Assembly (NCBI RefSeq): GCF_039521745.1
Contig: NZ_BAAACT010000148.1
Length of the DNA stretch: 64,000 bases
Source: Faecalicatena contorta
GTDB taxonomy: Bacteria > Bacillota > Clostridia > Lachnospirales > Lachnospiraceae
Reading direction: 5' to 3' (one strand)
The position numbers were made by a program, and so were the translations under genes. Shown piece by piece: positions 9,416 through 17,824 of the stretch. The notes beneath the pieces are model-generated. The model was not told the DNA's origin. It searched no databases and saw nothing but the letters and a program-made list of their open reading frames with translations. Each line of letters begins with the position of its first letter. Positions within the stretch are counted from its first letter, which is position 1.

Positions 9416-9529
9416 CAGGCAGTACATAGGGACGGGAAGCTAGAGGCAGACAGCCTTTAACTCATATAAAAAGCAATTTATCATCAGATAAAGCGCACTG
9501 ATGAAAGAGAAATTAGGAGGAATGTCAAG

Positions 9530-10549
9530 ATGGCAGCAAAAATTTATTATCAGGAAGACTGCAACCTTTCCATGCTGGAAGGAAAAACAATCGCAATTAT
9601 CGGTTACGGAAGCCAGGGCCATGCACATGCACTGAATCTGAAAGAATCAGGCTGCAATGTGATCATCGGTCTCTATGAAGGAAGTAAGTCCTGGGCAAAA
9701 GCGGAAGCACAGGGATTTGAAGTATTTACAGCCGCTGAGGCAGCTAAAAAAGCGGATATCATCATGATTCTGATCAACGATGAGAAACAGGCTGCAATGT
9801 ATAAGAAAGATATCGAGCCAAATCTGGAAGAGGGCAATATGCTGATGTTCGCACATGGTTTTGCAATCCACTTCGGCCAGATTGTACCTCCTCCGTATGT
9901 AGATGTTACTATGATTGCACCGAAGGGGCCGGGACACACAGTAAGAAGTGAGTATCAGGATGGCAAGGGTGTTCCTTGTCTGGTGGCTGTACAGCAGGAT
10001 GCAACAGGCAAGGCTTTGGATAAAGCGCTTGCATATGCGCTGGGAATCGGCGGTGCCAGAGCCGGCGTACTGGAGACCACGTTCAGAACAGAGACGGAGA
10101 CAGACCTGTTTGGCGAGCAGGCAGTACTCTGCGGCGGTGTATGCGCATTGATGCAGGCAGGCTTCGAGACACTGACCGAGGCCGGATATGATCCGAGAAA
10201 TGCATACTTCGAGTGTATTCATGAGATGAAGCTGATTGTAGACCTGATCTATCAGTCAGGATTTGCAGGAATGAGATACTCTATCTCCAATACGGCTGAA
10301 TTCGGAGATTACATAACAGGACCAAAGATTATCACGGAAGATACCAAGAAAGCAATGAAGAAGATTCTGAGCGATATCCAGGACGGGTCTTTCGCAAAGG
10401 AATTTCTGCTTGATATGTCAGACGCAGGCGGCCAGGCTCACTTCAGAGCAATGAGAAAGCTTGCAGCAGAACATCCGGCAGAGAAGATCGGTGAGGAAGT
10501 AAGAAAACTTTACAGCTGGAGTGATGAAGACAAGTTGATCAATAACTAA
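9530..10549 (+). CDS. ilvC: Ketol-acid reductoisomerase, NADP-dependent class I
   Basis: 339 residues, the usual length of class I KARI. The Rossmann loop GYGSQGHAHALNLKESG lies at about 26-42; metal-binding acidic residues are in TETDLFGEQAVLCGG and in the C-terminal knotted domain. It converts acetolactate or acetohydroxybutyrate to the dihydroxy acid in branched-chain amino acid synthesis. It starts after AGGAGG and shares the ilvN promoter; a strong terminator follows the stop. Confidence 0.96.
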   Translation: MAAKIYYQEDCNLSMLEGKTIAIIGYGSQGHAHALNLKESGCNVIIGLYEGSKSWAKAEAQGFEVFTAAEAAKKADIIMILINDEKQAAMYKKDIEPNLEEGNMLMFAHGFAIHFGQIVPPPYVDVTMIAPKGPGHTVRSEYQDGKGVPCLVAVQQDATGKALDKALAYALGIGGARAGVLETTFRTETETDLFGEQAVLCGGVCALMQAGFETLTEAGYDPRNAYFECIHEMKLIVDLIYQSGFAGMRYSISNTAEFGDYITGPKIITEDTKKAMKKILSDIQDGSFAKEFLLDMSDAGGQAHFRAMRKLAAEHPAEKIGEEVRKLYSWSDEDKLINN

Positions 10550-10583
10550 TCACTGAGACAGAAAAGTAATCATAGGATAAAGG

Positions 10584-10618
10584 CCCCGGCGTTTCGAATG
10601 ACGTGCCGGGGTTTTTTT
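10584..10618 (+). terminator. Rho-independent terminator of ilvC
   Basis: CCCCGGC (10584-10590) pairs with GCCGGGG (10605-10611), directly followed by seven T residues. Confidence 0.92.
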
Positions 10619-10648
10619 GTTCCTGTAATTTGGCGAGGAGAGATTTTT

Positions 10649-12013
10649 TTGACTGACAAGAATGATTTCAGCCAGGGCAGTATCGCGCGTAATATTATGG
10701 GTCTGGCACTGCCCATGACGCTGGCTCAGCTGATCAATGTGCTGTACAGCATAGTGGACAGGATCTACATTGGCCATATTCCGCATACTTCGGCGGAAGC
10801 GCTCACAGGAATCGGCCTGGCGCTGCCAGTGATCACAATTATTATGGCTTTTGCCAATCTGTTTGGAATGGGCGGGGCACCGCTGTGCTCGATTGCGCGG
10901 GGCGGCCATGAGGAAGAGAAGGCCAGAAAAGTAATGGGTAATTCTTTTTCCATGCTCCTGCTTTCGGGAGTGGTTTTAATGGCTGGGTGCCTGCTGTTTA
11001 AAAAGCCTTTGTTGTATCTGTTTGGTGCAAGTGAAGTAACATTTCCCTATGCAGATGCTTATATTACCATTTATTTGTGCGGAACTTTGTTTGTAATGAT
11101 CAGCCTGGGGATGAACAATTTCATCAATGCACAGGGGTTTGGTAAGATCGGGATGCTGACAGTTACTCTGGGGGCGGTTACAAATATTATTCTGGATCCT
11201 ATTTTGATCTTTGTATTCCAGATGGGTGTCCGGGGAGCCGCCATTGCAACTGTGATATCCCAGGGGCTTTCTGCCCTTTGGGTAATGCGTTTTCTGACGG
11301 GGAAAAAGACAATTTTGAAACTGGACCGTGATTCCATGCGTCTGGATAAAAAACTGGTAAAGGAGATTACGGCGCTGGGAACATCGGGATTTGTGATGTC
11401 TGTGACGAACGGGGCCGTACAGATCGTATGCAATGCCACGCTGCATCGCTATGGAGGGGATCTGTATGTGGGAATTATGACGGTAATCAATTCCGTCCGG
11501 GAGATTATTACAATGCCCATCATGGGACTTACATCCGGAGCTCAGCCAGTAATCGGATACAATTATGGGGCGGAGTGCTATGACAGAGTAAAATCGGCAA
11601 TTAAGTTCATGTCCTGGTGCGGGATTGTATTTACTTTTCTGATGTGGGCTGTTCTATTTTTCGAGCCTGCATTTTTCCTGGGGCTTTTTACAAAAGAGGA
11701 AGAACTGATCAGAGCAGGTATACCAGCCATGCGGATCTATTTCTGTGGAATCTTCATGATGTCACTGCAGTTCGCAGGGCAGTCCACTTATGTGGCTTTG
11801 AACCGGGCAAAGCAGGCGGTCTTCTTTTCGCTGTTCAGGAAAGTAATCATCGTAATTCCTCTGACCCTCCTGCTCCCGCTGATAGGGAATCTGGGAACAG
11901 CGGGTGTATTTTGGGCGGAGCCTGTTTCCAATGTCATTGGCGGAACGGCCAGTTTTGTGACAATGCTGATTACCGTGTGGCCTTCATTAAAGAAACAGGA
12001 AACGAAGTTGTAG
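10649..12013 (+). CDS. MATE family multidrug/sodium antiporter
   Basis: 454 residues, about twelve hydrophobic segments in two related halves, with the N-terminal pattern GSIARNIMGLALPMTLAQLINVLYSIVDRIYIGHI typical of MATE exporters. It probably uses a Na+ or H+ gradient to expel a cationic or amphipathic compound. The chosen start is TTG at 10649, preceded by GAGGAGAG at good distance; the ATG at 10598 lies inside the ilvC terminator hairpin and is unlikely. No regulator is adjacent, and I see no direct tie to the peptide cluster beyond 2 kb of proximity. Confidence 0.88.
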   Translation: MTDKNDFSQGSIARNIMGLALPMTLAQLINVLYSIVDRIYIGHIPHTSAEALTGIGLALPVITIIMAFANLFGMGGAPLCSIARGGHEEEKARKVMGNSFSMLLLSGVVLMAGCLLFKKPLLYLFGASEVTFPYADAYITIYLCGTLFVMISLGMNNFINAQGFGKIGMLTVTLGAVTNIILDPILIFVFQMGVRGAAIATVISQGLSALWVMRFLTGKKTILKLDRDSMRLDKKLVKEITALGTSGFVMSVTNGAVQIVCNATLHRYGGDLYVGIMTVINSVREIITMPIMGLTSGAQPVIGYNYGAECYDRVKSAIKFMSWCGIVFTFLMWAVLFFEPAFFLGLFTKEEELIRAGIPAMRIYFCGIFMMSLQFAGQSTYVALNRAKQAVFFSLFRKVIIVIPLTLLLPLIGNLGTAGVFWAEPVSNVIGGTASFVTMLITVWPSLKKQETKL

Positions 12014-12205
12014 CAGTTTTGGCTTGTCCGAATGGTTATGTGTTATTTTGTTACCATGCACGACACATAGGTCGTACATAGAAATAATGTTTTCAGAAAA
12101 TTACTTGAAATACAATCATTATACTGCATATTCCGGGCCGATGTGGTAAAATAAAAACAACAATAACACGGATGTTTTCTATTTTATCAGAAAGGAGATG
12201 GCAGT

Positions 12206-12847
12206 ATGGATGAAAGATTATCCAATCTTCGGTCAACGAAGAATCCCAAAGCCCGCATTAAAATAATGAGCGGCCATTTTGCGACGAGACATTCCCATGT
12301 GAATACCTATATTGATATGTCCACGGTAAAGACCCGTCACAACAATGCACGGGAGACGGCCAGGACGCTGGCGGCAGAATACATGACGAATACTTTGATA
12401 GACACGATTGTCTGCCTCAAGAATACCGAAGTGATCGGCGCTTTTATGGCGGAGGCTTTGTCGGACAGCGTGCATGCGTCCCTGAGCGGCGGCAATAATA
12501 TCTCTGTCGTAACGCCGGAATTTGATTCCTCAGGGCAGATCCTGTTTCGAGATAACAACCAGAGAATGATTGAGGCAAAGCAGGTGCTGATTCTCACGGA
12601 TTCCCTGGCAACCGGGGCGCTTGCCTATCAGGCGATAGAGTCGGTGCTTTATTATGGCGGCACGGTCTGCGGGATTTGTGCGGTGTTTAGTGCGATCTCA
12701 AAGGTGGCGGGATTGGAAGTAAAGACCATCTTTACCAGCTCTGATCTGCCGGACTATCATGTGTATAGGTCCTATGAATGCCCGATGTGCAAGGCCGGTC
12801 AAAAGTTGGAAGGCATAATTAATAGTTTTGGGTATTCGAAGCTTTAA
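12206..12847 (+). CDS. Phosphoribosyltransferase-like protein (orotate PRTase-type fold), function uncertain
   Basis: 213 residues. The core QVLILTDSLATGALAYQAIESVLYYGG resembles the PRPP-binding loop of type I phosphoribosyltransferases, but the usual pair of acidic residues (VVDDVxTTG) is replaced by TDSLATG. A CPMC pair lies near the C-terminus (YECPMCKAGQKLEG). It starts after AAAGGAGATGG. No pyrimidine genes are nearby, so an orotate role is not supported by context; a regulatory or salvage PRTase is equally possible. Confidence 0.62.
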   Translation: MDERLSNLRSTKNPKARIKIMSGHFATRHSHVNTYIDMSTVKTRHNNARETARTLAAEYMTNTLIDTIVCLKNTEVIGAFMAEALSDSVHASLSGGNNISVVTPEFDSSGQILFRDNNQRMIEAKQVLILTDSLATGALAYQAIESVLYYGGTVCGICAVFSAISKVAGLEVKTIFTSSDLPDYHVYRSYECPMCKAGQKLEGIINSFGYSKL

Positions 12848-12937
12848 AGGCGGCTGGAAGCCTGTACGGGCGGAGAACAGCGATATTGAATGAATCCGAA
12901 TGAAAATCTTTTTGAGAGTGAAATATTGACGCAGAAA

Positions 12938-12970
12938 GGAGACGCCCATGATTGTATGGGCGCCTCCTTT
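12938..12970 (+). terminator. Probable terminator of the phosphoribosyltransferase gene
   Basis: GGAG-CGCCCAT (12938-12949, one interrupting A) pairs with ATGGGCG-CTCC (12956-12967), loop GATTGT, then TTTAT. The stem is strong; the T-run is short. Confidence 0.65.
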
Positions 12971-13002
12971 ATCAATCCATGCGTATCCCCCCGGAGGGGA
13001 GG

Positions 13003-13035
13003 GATATAGGAAATTCCTCTGGAATTTCCTATATC
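13003..13035. repeat. Perfect 15-bp inverted repeat, 3-nt centre
   Basis: GATATAGGAAATTCC (13003-13017) and its exact complement (13021-13035) around TCT. It sits between the convergent ends of the phosphoribosyltransferase gene and rpsT and has no T-run of its own. Confidence 0.85.
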
Positions 13036-13037
13036 AC

Positions 13038-13066
13038 AAAAAACACCCGCCTGACGGGAGCGGATG
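13038..13066 (-). terminator. Rho-independent terminator of rpsT
   Basis: Read on the minus strand: CATCCGC, 9-nt loop, GCGGGTG (one G-T pair), then six T residues (13038-13043 on the plus strand are A). It lies 17 bp after the rpsT stop. Confidence 0.82.
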
Positions 13067-13082
13067 CTTTGCTTTTTATCTA

Positions 13083-13346
13083 TTATGCAATGTCGTTAAC
13101 TGCTTTGGTTAAGCGGGAAATCTTTCTTCCAACTGTGTTTTTGTGATAAACACCTTTGCTTCCAGCCTTAGAAATCTCAGCGATTGCAGCCTGTAATGCT
13201 GTCTTAGCAGCCGCTGCATCTTTCTGTGCCACTGCAGTCTCAACTTTTTTTACGGATGTCTTTACTTTAGATTTGATTGATTTGTTTCTTGCAGCCTTTG
13301 TTTCGTTAACTAAAATTCTTTTTTTAGCAGATTTAATGTTAGCCAA
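13083..13346 (-). CDS. rpsT: 30S ribosomal protein S20
   Basis: 87 residues on the minus strand, beginning (fM)ANIKSAKKRILVNETKAARN, the S20 signature, and rich in Lys and Ala. It binds the 16S rRNA 5' domain. The start codon is TTG (13344-13346), preceded by GGAGGTG; longer in-frame starts upstream would add residues absent from the family. E. coli rpsT also uses UUG, which matters there for autoregulation. It is the only minus-strand gene in the window. Confidence 0.95.
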   Translation of the reverse strand: MANIKSAKKRILVNETKAARNKSIKSKVKTSVKKVETAVAQKDAAAAKTALQAAIAEISKAGSKGVYHKNTVGRKISRLTKAVNDIA

Positions 13347-13439
13347 TCTGTACACCTCCAAATATGTGAAATTTTCAAATAGTGAATTCATGATTCCGTT
13401 AAAATCGGACACGGACGTTTAAACGGAACATACTCATTT

Positions 13440-13468
13440 ATTTTATGCTAAGGAACAAAGGTTGTCAA
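13440..13468 (-). promoter_or_regulatory. SigA promoter of rpsT
   Basis: On the minus strand TTGACA (13463-13468) and TAAAAT (13440-13445) with a 17-bp spacer, about 94 bp before the TTG start, leaving a leader of roughly 85 nt. Confidence 0.88.
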
Positions 13469-13541
13469 TACATATTTCTCAAAATATTGCAAAAACTACC
13501 TGTAAATTCAAATGATGTTATGGAAAAGTGAGGACTTGAAG

Positions 13542-14522
13542 ATGGTGGAAAAGTATAGTATTAGGACTGACCTTGCGCTTGAGGAGAAAGAACGGTTTGA
13601 ATCAGACAACGTGGAGGTTCAGGGGGTTGTTCTTGAGGAGGAATTTGATGAAGAACGTGAAATACGTATTTCACGGGTACGCATTGAGACAGAAAAGGGC
13701 GCCAAGGTCATGGGCAAGCCGGTCGGTACTTACCTTACTGTGGAGGCGCCGAATCTGGGTGTACCGGATGAAGGGTATCACAGGGAGATTTCGGAAGAAC
13801 TTTCTGGTTACATTAAGGAATTGATAGAGAAGCTGGGACTGCTTGACAAAGAAGATTTATCTGTTCTGATCGTAGGGCTTGGAAACCGTCAGGTGACGCC
13901 GGACGCGCTTGGACCATATGTCGTGGAGAACTTATGTGTGACACGGCATATCGTGAAAGAATACGGAAAATATGCTATGGGAATGGAACATGCCAATCTG
14001 GTCAGCGCCATAATACCGGGTGTCATGGGGCAGACCGGGATGGAGACAGTAGAGATTGTCAAAGGAGTAGTGGAGGAAACCAGCCCCGATCTGGTAATAG
14101 CCATAGACGCGTTGGCGGCCAGAAACAGCAGAAGGCTAAACCGAACCGTGCAGATCGCAGATACGGGTATCCATCCGGGTTCCGGGGTGGGCAACCACCG
14201 TAATGGACTGACGAAGGAATCACTAGGAGTTCCTGTAATCGGTATTGGTGTTCCGACGGTTGTTGATGCGGCAACCATAGTGAATGACACGATGGAGAAT
14301 CTGATCAACGCGCTGGAAACCTCTGAAATGTTAAAGGGTGTGGGAGATGTGCTGCGCACTTACAGCGCTGCGGAGAAGTATGAGCTGGTAAAAGAATTGA
14401 TTTCCCCTCATCTGAACGGAATGTTTATGACCCCGAAAGACGTAGATGAAATGATAAAGCAGATCAGTTATACCATCTCGGAGGGGCTGAACATATTGTT
14501 TACCAATGCAGGGCAGGCATAA
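13542..14522 (+). CDS. gpr: Germination protease (GPR endopeptidase)
   Basis: 326 residues. It begins MVEKYSIRTDLALE, matching the zymogen processing region of GPR (family A25), and contains VGLGNRQVTPDALGPYV and VIAIDALAARNS, conserved in this aspartic-type protease family. It degrades small acid-soluble spore proteins at germination. The start at 13542 follows GAGG with 8-9 nt spacing; an ATG at 13512 lacks a site. It lies just before spoIIP, the usual Firmicute order. I could not identify a convincing SigG promoter in the 195-bp gap shared with rpsT. Confidence 0.94.
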   Translation: MVEKYSIRTDLALEEKERFESDNVEVQGVVLEEEFDEEREIRISRVRIETEKGAKVMGKPVGTYLTVEAPNLGVPDEGYHREISEELSGYIKELIEKLGLLDKEDLSVLIVGLGNRQVTPDALGPYVVENLCVTRHIVKEYGKYAMGMEHANLVSAIIPGVMGQTGMETVEIVKGVVEETSPDLVIAIDALAARNSRRLNRTVQIADTGIHPGSGVGNHRNGLTKESLGVPVIGIGVPTVVDAATIVNDTMENLINALETSEMLKGVGDVLRTYSAAEKYELVKELISPHLNGMFMTPKDVDEMIKQISYTISEGLNILFTNAGQA

Positions 14523-14552
14523 TAAGTAAACAAGGCTCATATATATGAAAGT

Positions 14553-14601
14553 GTGTAAGGGGGTCAGACCCCTCCGACGGAGGGGTCTGACCCCCTTACA
14601 C
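14553..14601. repeat. Perfect 24-bp palindrome with nested hairpins between gpr and spoIIP
   Basis: Two exactly complementary 24-nt arms (14553-14576 and 14578-14601) flank a single A. Each arm also holds its own small palindrome (GGGGTCAGACCCC on the left), so the sequence can fold as one long hairpin or two short ones. There is no T-run, so it may act as a barrier or processing site rather than an intrinsic terminator. Confidence 0.9.
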
Positions 14602-14638
14602 CTGTCACTGGAATATTACTTTTGAAAGAAGGCGGTTT

Positions 14639-15820
14639 ATGAAGCAATCGGCATTCATACGGGTGGCGCTTACTGTCATCGGAGGGATAGTATGTATCTG
14701 CCTGCTCTGCATTAGCGGAAAAGGTATTATGAAGGAATGGAGATATGACAGCCAGGAGGCTGTTTTGAAATATACGGAGGAAATGTACATGCCGGGCCTG
14801 GCTTATCTGAAAGAGGACCCGGGACCCACGGCCGTTCAGTGGATCAAGAAAAATGCGATGTCATGGCTCCCGCTGATACAATATGTGGAGCAGAAGCAGC
14901 CCTATGATTCAGTGATGGAGGATGAGGAGACGATCGCAAAGATTCTGGAAAACCAGGCCAATGATGAGAATATGATAGATGAAAACGGAAATCTGATAGG
15001 GAACAAAACGGCGGCAGCTCAGGAGCCTTCCGTGGAGCAGGGACAGTCCCCGATCGACATGTCGATTGAAAGGCTGCGGGATTTTGATTATCTGATCAGC
15101 AATTTTTATATCGTGGACAGTACCACAATGATCGGGCCGGAGCAGTTGAATGTGGATGACCTGCTCGGCAGAAGCATGAAGATTGACCAAAGTATCGGCG
15201 GTCCGAAAGTCCTGATATTCCATACCCACTCTCAGGAAACGTTTGTGGACTCCACGCCTGGGGATACGAATACGAGCATTGTGGGAGTAGGTGAGTATCT
15301 GACAAAACTCTTAAATGAAAAAGGAATTGAGACGATCCATGATACTGGTGTTTATGATATTATCAATGGACAGCTCGACAGAAGCAATGCCTATGAAAAT
15401 GCGGAGGCATCCATACGTCCGATTCTGGAGGCCAACCCGTCGGTTGAGGTGGTCATAGACCTTCACCGGGACGGTGTGGCGGAAGACACCCATCTGGTCA
15501 CAGAGATAAACGGGAAACCAACGGCAAAGATCATGTATTTTAACGGCTTGAGCCGGACCAGGACAAATGGCGACATCGCCTACCTTTATAATCCTTATAT
15601 ACAGGATAATCTGGCGTTTTCCCTGCAGATGGAGCTTGCTTCCGAAAGCAATTATCCGGGATTCGCCAGGCATATCTATCTGGGAGGCTACAGATACAAC
15701 CTTCATCTGGTGCCGAAATCCCTTTTGGTTGAAGCGGGAGCACAGACAAATACGGTAGAAGAAATGATGAATGCCATGGAGGTTCTGGCTGATACACTAC
15801 ATCATGTACTGACGGAATAA
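14639..15820 (+). CDS. spoIIP: Stage II sporulation protein P, peptidoglycan hydrolase
   Basis: 393 residues with one N-terminal membrane anchor (about 8-28) and an extracytoplasmic amidase/endopeptidase domain. Motifs: KVLIFHTHSQETF (zinc-type His), VVIDLHRDGV and GFARHIYLGG, characteristic of SpoIIP. It works with SpoIID and SpoIIM to thin septal peptidoglycan and drive engulfment of the forespore. A ribosome binding site GAAGGCGG precedes the ATG. Confidence 0.94.
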   Translation: MKQSAFIRVALTVIGGIVCICLLCISGKGIMKEWRYDSQEAVLKYTEEMYMPGLAYLKEDPGPTAVQWIKKNAMSWLPLIQYVEQKQPYDSVMEDEETIAKILENQANDENMIDENGNLIGNKTAAAQEPSVEQGQSPIDMSIERLRDFDYLISNFYIVDSTTMIGPEQLNVDDLLGRSMKIDQSIGGPKVLIFHTHSQETFVDSTPGDTNTSIVGVGEYLTKLLNEKGIETIHDTGVYDIINGQLDRSNAYENAEASIRPILEANPSVEVVIDLHRDGVAEDTHLVTEINGKPTAKIMYFNGLSRTRTNGDIAYLYNPYIQDNLAFSLQMELASESNYPGFARHIYLGGYRYNLHLVPKSLLVEAGAQTNTVEEMMNAMEVLADTLHHVLTE

Positions 15821-15884
15821 CTTTTATTTGAATAACCCTACATTTTGTGATAATATGAAATGAATGTAAAAAGGAGAGAGACAC

Positions 15885-17807
15885 ATGGGAAATAAAAATA
15901 CATATGATGCGGATAGTATTGCCGTATTAGAGGGACTTGAAGCGGTCAGAAAAAGACCCGGTATGTATATAGGAAGCGTTTCAACAAAAGGCCTGAATCA
16001 TTTGATTTATGAGATTGTAGATAACGCTGTGGATGAACATCTTGCCGGTTACTGTACACAGATTCATGTCACACTGGAAAAGGACGGCTCGGCCACCATT
16101 GAGGATAATGGCCGGGGCGTCCCTGTCGGTATGCACAAAAAAGGGGTGTCTGCGGAGCGGATTGTATACACCACACTGCATGCAGGGGGCAAGTTCGACG
16201 ATTCTGCCTATAAGACAAGCGGCGGCCTCCACGGTGTTGGGTCTTCCGTAGTAAATGCATTGTCCGCCTATATGGATGTGCAGGTCAGCAGGGAGGGCCA
16301 GATCCATCATGACAGATATGAGAGAGGTATTCCGGTGATCGAACTGGAGGATGGCCTGCTTCCAGTGATTGGTAAATCCAGAAAGACCGGCACCAAGATT
16401 AATTTCCTGCCGGATGATACGATCTTTGAAAAAACCAGGTTCCGGGCCGAGGAGGTAAAGAGCCGCCTGCACGAGACTGCTTACCTGAATCCGGAACTGA
16501 CGATTATATTTGACGATAAAAGGCTGGAATCACCGGAGCACATCGTCTATCATGAGCCGGACGGAATCCTCGGATTCATAAAGGACCTGAACCAAAAAAA
16601 GGAAACCCTCCATGAGCCGATTTATTATAAAGGAGAATCAGAAGGAATTGAGGTCGAAGTCGCACTGCAGTATGTGAACGAATTCCATGAAAATGTTTTG
16701 GGATTCTGCAACAATATCTATAATGCAGAAGGCGGAACGCATCTCACTGGATTTAAGACCACGTTTACGACGGTTATGAATCAGTACGCTCGGGAATTAG
16801 GCATTCTTAAGGAGAAGGATGCCAACTTTACAGGTGCAGATATCCGTAACGGGATGACTGCCATCGTATCCATTAAACACCCGGATCCGAGATTTGAGGG
16901 CCAGACCAAGACAAAGCTGGACAACCCCGATGCTGCCAAAGCTACCGGTAAAGTAACCGGAGACGAGATTGTTCTGTACTTCGACAGAAATCTGGAAACC
17001 TTAAAGTCGGTACTTTCTTGTGCAGAAAAAGCGGCTAAGATCCGCAAAACAGAGGAAAAGGCAAAGACAAATCTTCTGACAAAGCAGAAATATTCCTTTG
17101 ACAGCAACGGAAAGCTGGCAAACTGTGAAAGCAGGGATGCTAAAAAATGCGAGATATTTATCGTGGAGGGAGATTCCGCCGGAGGATCTGCAAAGACGGC
17201 CAGGGACAGGAATTACCAGGCTATCCTGCCGATCCGGGGCAAGATTCTGAATGTGGAAAAGGCAAGCATCGATAAGGTGCTGGCGAATGCGGAGATAAAA
17301 ACGATGATCAACGCATTTGGCTGTGGGTTTTCCGAAGGATACGGCAACGATTTTGATATCTCCAAACTGCGCTACGATAAGATCATCATCATGGCCGATG
17401 CCGACGTGGACGGCGCGCATATATCCACGCTGCTTTTGACGCTGTTCTACCGTTTTATGCCGGAACTGATCTATGAGGGACATGTTTATATTGCAATGCC
17501 GCCCCTCTATAAGGTCATGCCGAAGAAGGGTGAGGAAGAGTATCTGTACGATGATAAGGCGTTGGAGAAATACAGAAAGACACATGACGGCCCATTTACT
17601 TTGCAGAGATACAAAGGTCTGGGAGAGATGGATGCGCAGCAGCTTTGGGAAACCACACTGGATCCGGAGACAAGGCTCCTCAAACTCGTCGAGATCGAGG
17701 ATGCGCGGATGGCATCCAGTGTGACGGAGATGCTTATGGGCACGGAGGTGCCGCCGCGTCGCATGTTTATCTACGAAAATGCTGCGGATGCAGAGCTTGA
17801 TATATAG
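15885..17807 (+). CDS. parE: Type IIA topoisomerase B subunit (topoisomerase IV ParE-like or GyrB)
   Basis: 640 residues with a GHKL ATPase domain (EIVDNAVDEHLAG, GRGVPVGMH, GGLHGVGSSVVNAL), transducer domain, and TOPRIM domain (IVEGDSAGGSAKTARDRNYQAILPIRGKILN; ADADVDGAH). With the next gene it forms a heterotetramer that passes DNA duplexes through each other using ATP. The GyrB/ParE distinction is not certain by eye. I favour ParE because the partner lacks a gyrase wrapping motif and the pair is not beside dnaA or recF. It starts after AAGGAGAGAG. Confidence 0.9.
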   Translation: MGNKNTYDADSIAVLEGLEAVRKRPGMYIGSVSTKGLNHLIYEIVDNAVDEHLAGYCTQIHVTLEKDGSATIEDNGRGVPVGMHKKGVSAERIVYTTLHAGGKFDDSAYKTSGGLHGVGSSVVNALSAYMDVQVSREGQIHHDRYERGIPVIELEDGLLPVIGKSRKTGTKINFLPDDTIFEKTRFRAEEVKSRLHETAYLNPELTIIFDDKRLESPEHIVYHEPDGILGFIKDLNQKKETLHEPIYYKGESEGIEVEVALQYVNEFHENVLGFCNNIYNAEGGTHLTGFKTTFTTVMNQYARELGILKEKDANFTGADIRNGMTAIVSIKHPDPRFEGQTKTKLDNPDAAKATGKVTGDEIVLYFDRNLETLKSVLSCAEKAAKIRKTEEKAKTNLLTKQKYSFDSNGKLANCESRDAKKCEIFIVEGDSAGGSAKTARDRNYQAILPIRGKILNVEKASIDKVLANAEIKTMINAFGCGFSEGYGNDFDISKLRYDKIIIMADADVDGAHISTLLLTLFYRFMPELIYEGHVYIAMPPLYKVMPKKGEEEYLYDDKALEKYRKTHDGPFTLQRYKGLGEMDAQQLWETTLDPETRLLKLVEIEDARMASSVTEMLMGTEVPPRRMFIYENAADAELDI

Positions 17808-17824
17808 GTAAGAGGAGATAGAGA

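Noticed and set aside
13427..13541. SigG promoter of gpr (CATACTC as a -10)
   Set aside because: One box resembles the consensus but no -35 at proper distance could be found.
14535..14560. SigE promoter of spoIIP with -35 TCATATA
   Set aside because: The -35 fits but nothing like CATACANT lies 13-15 bp downstream; that position is inside the palindrome.
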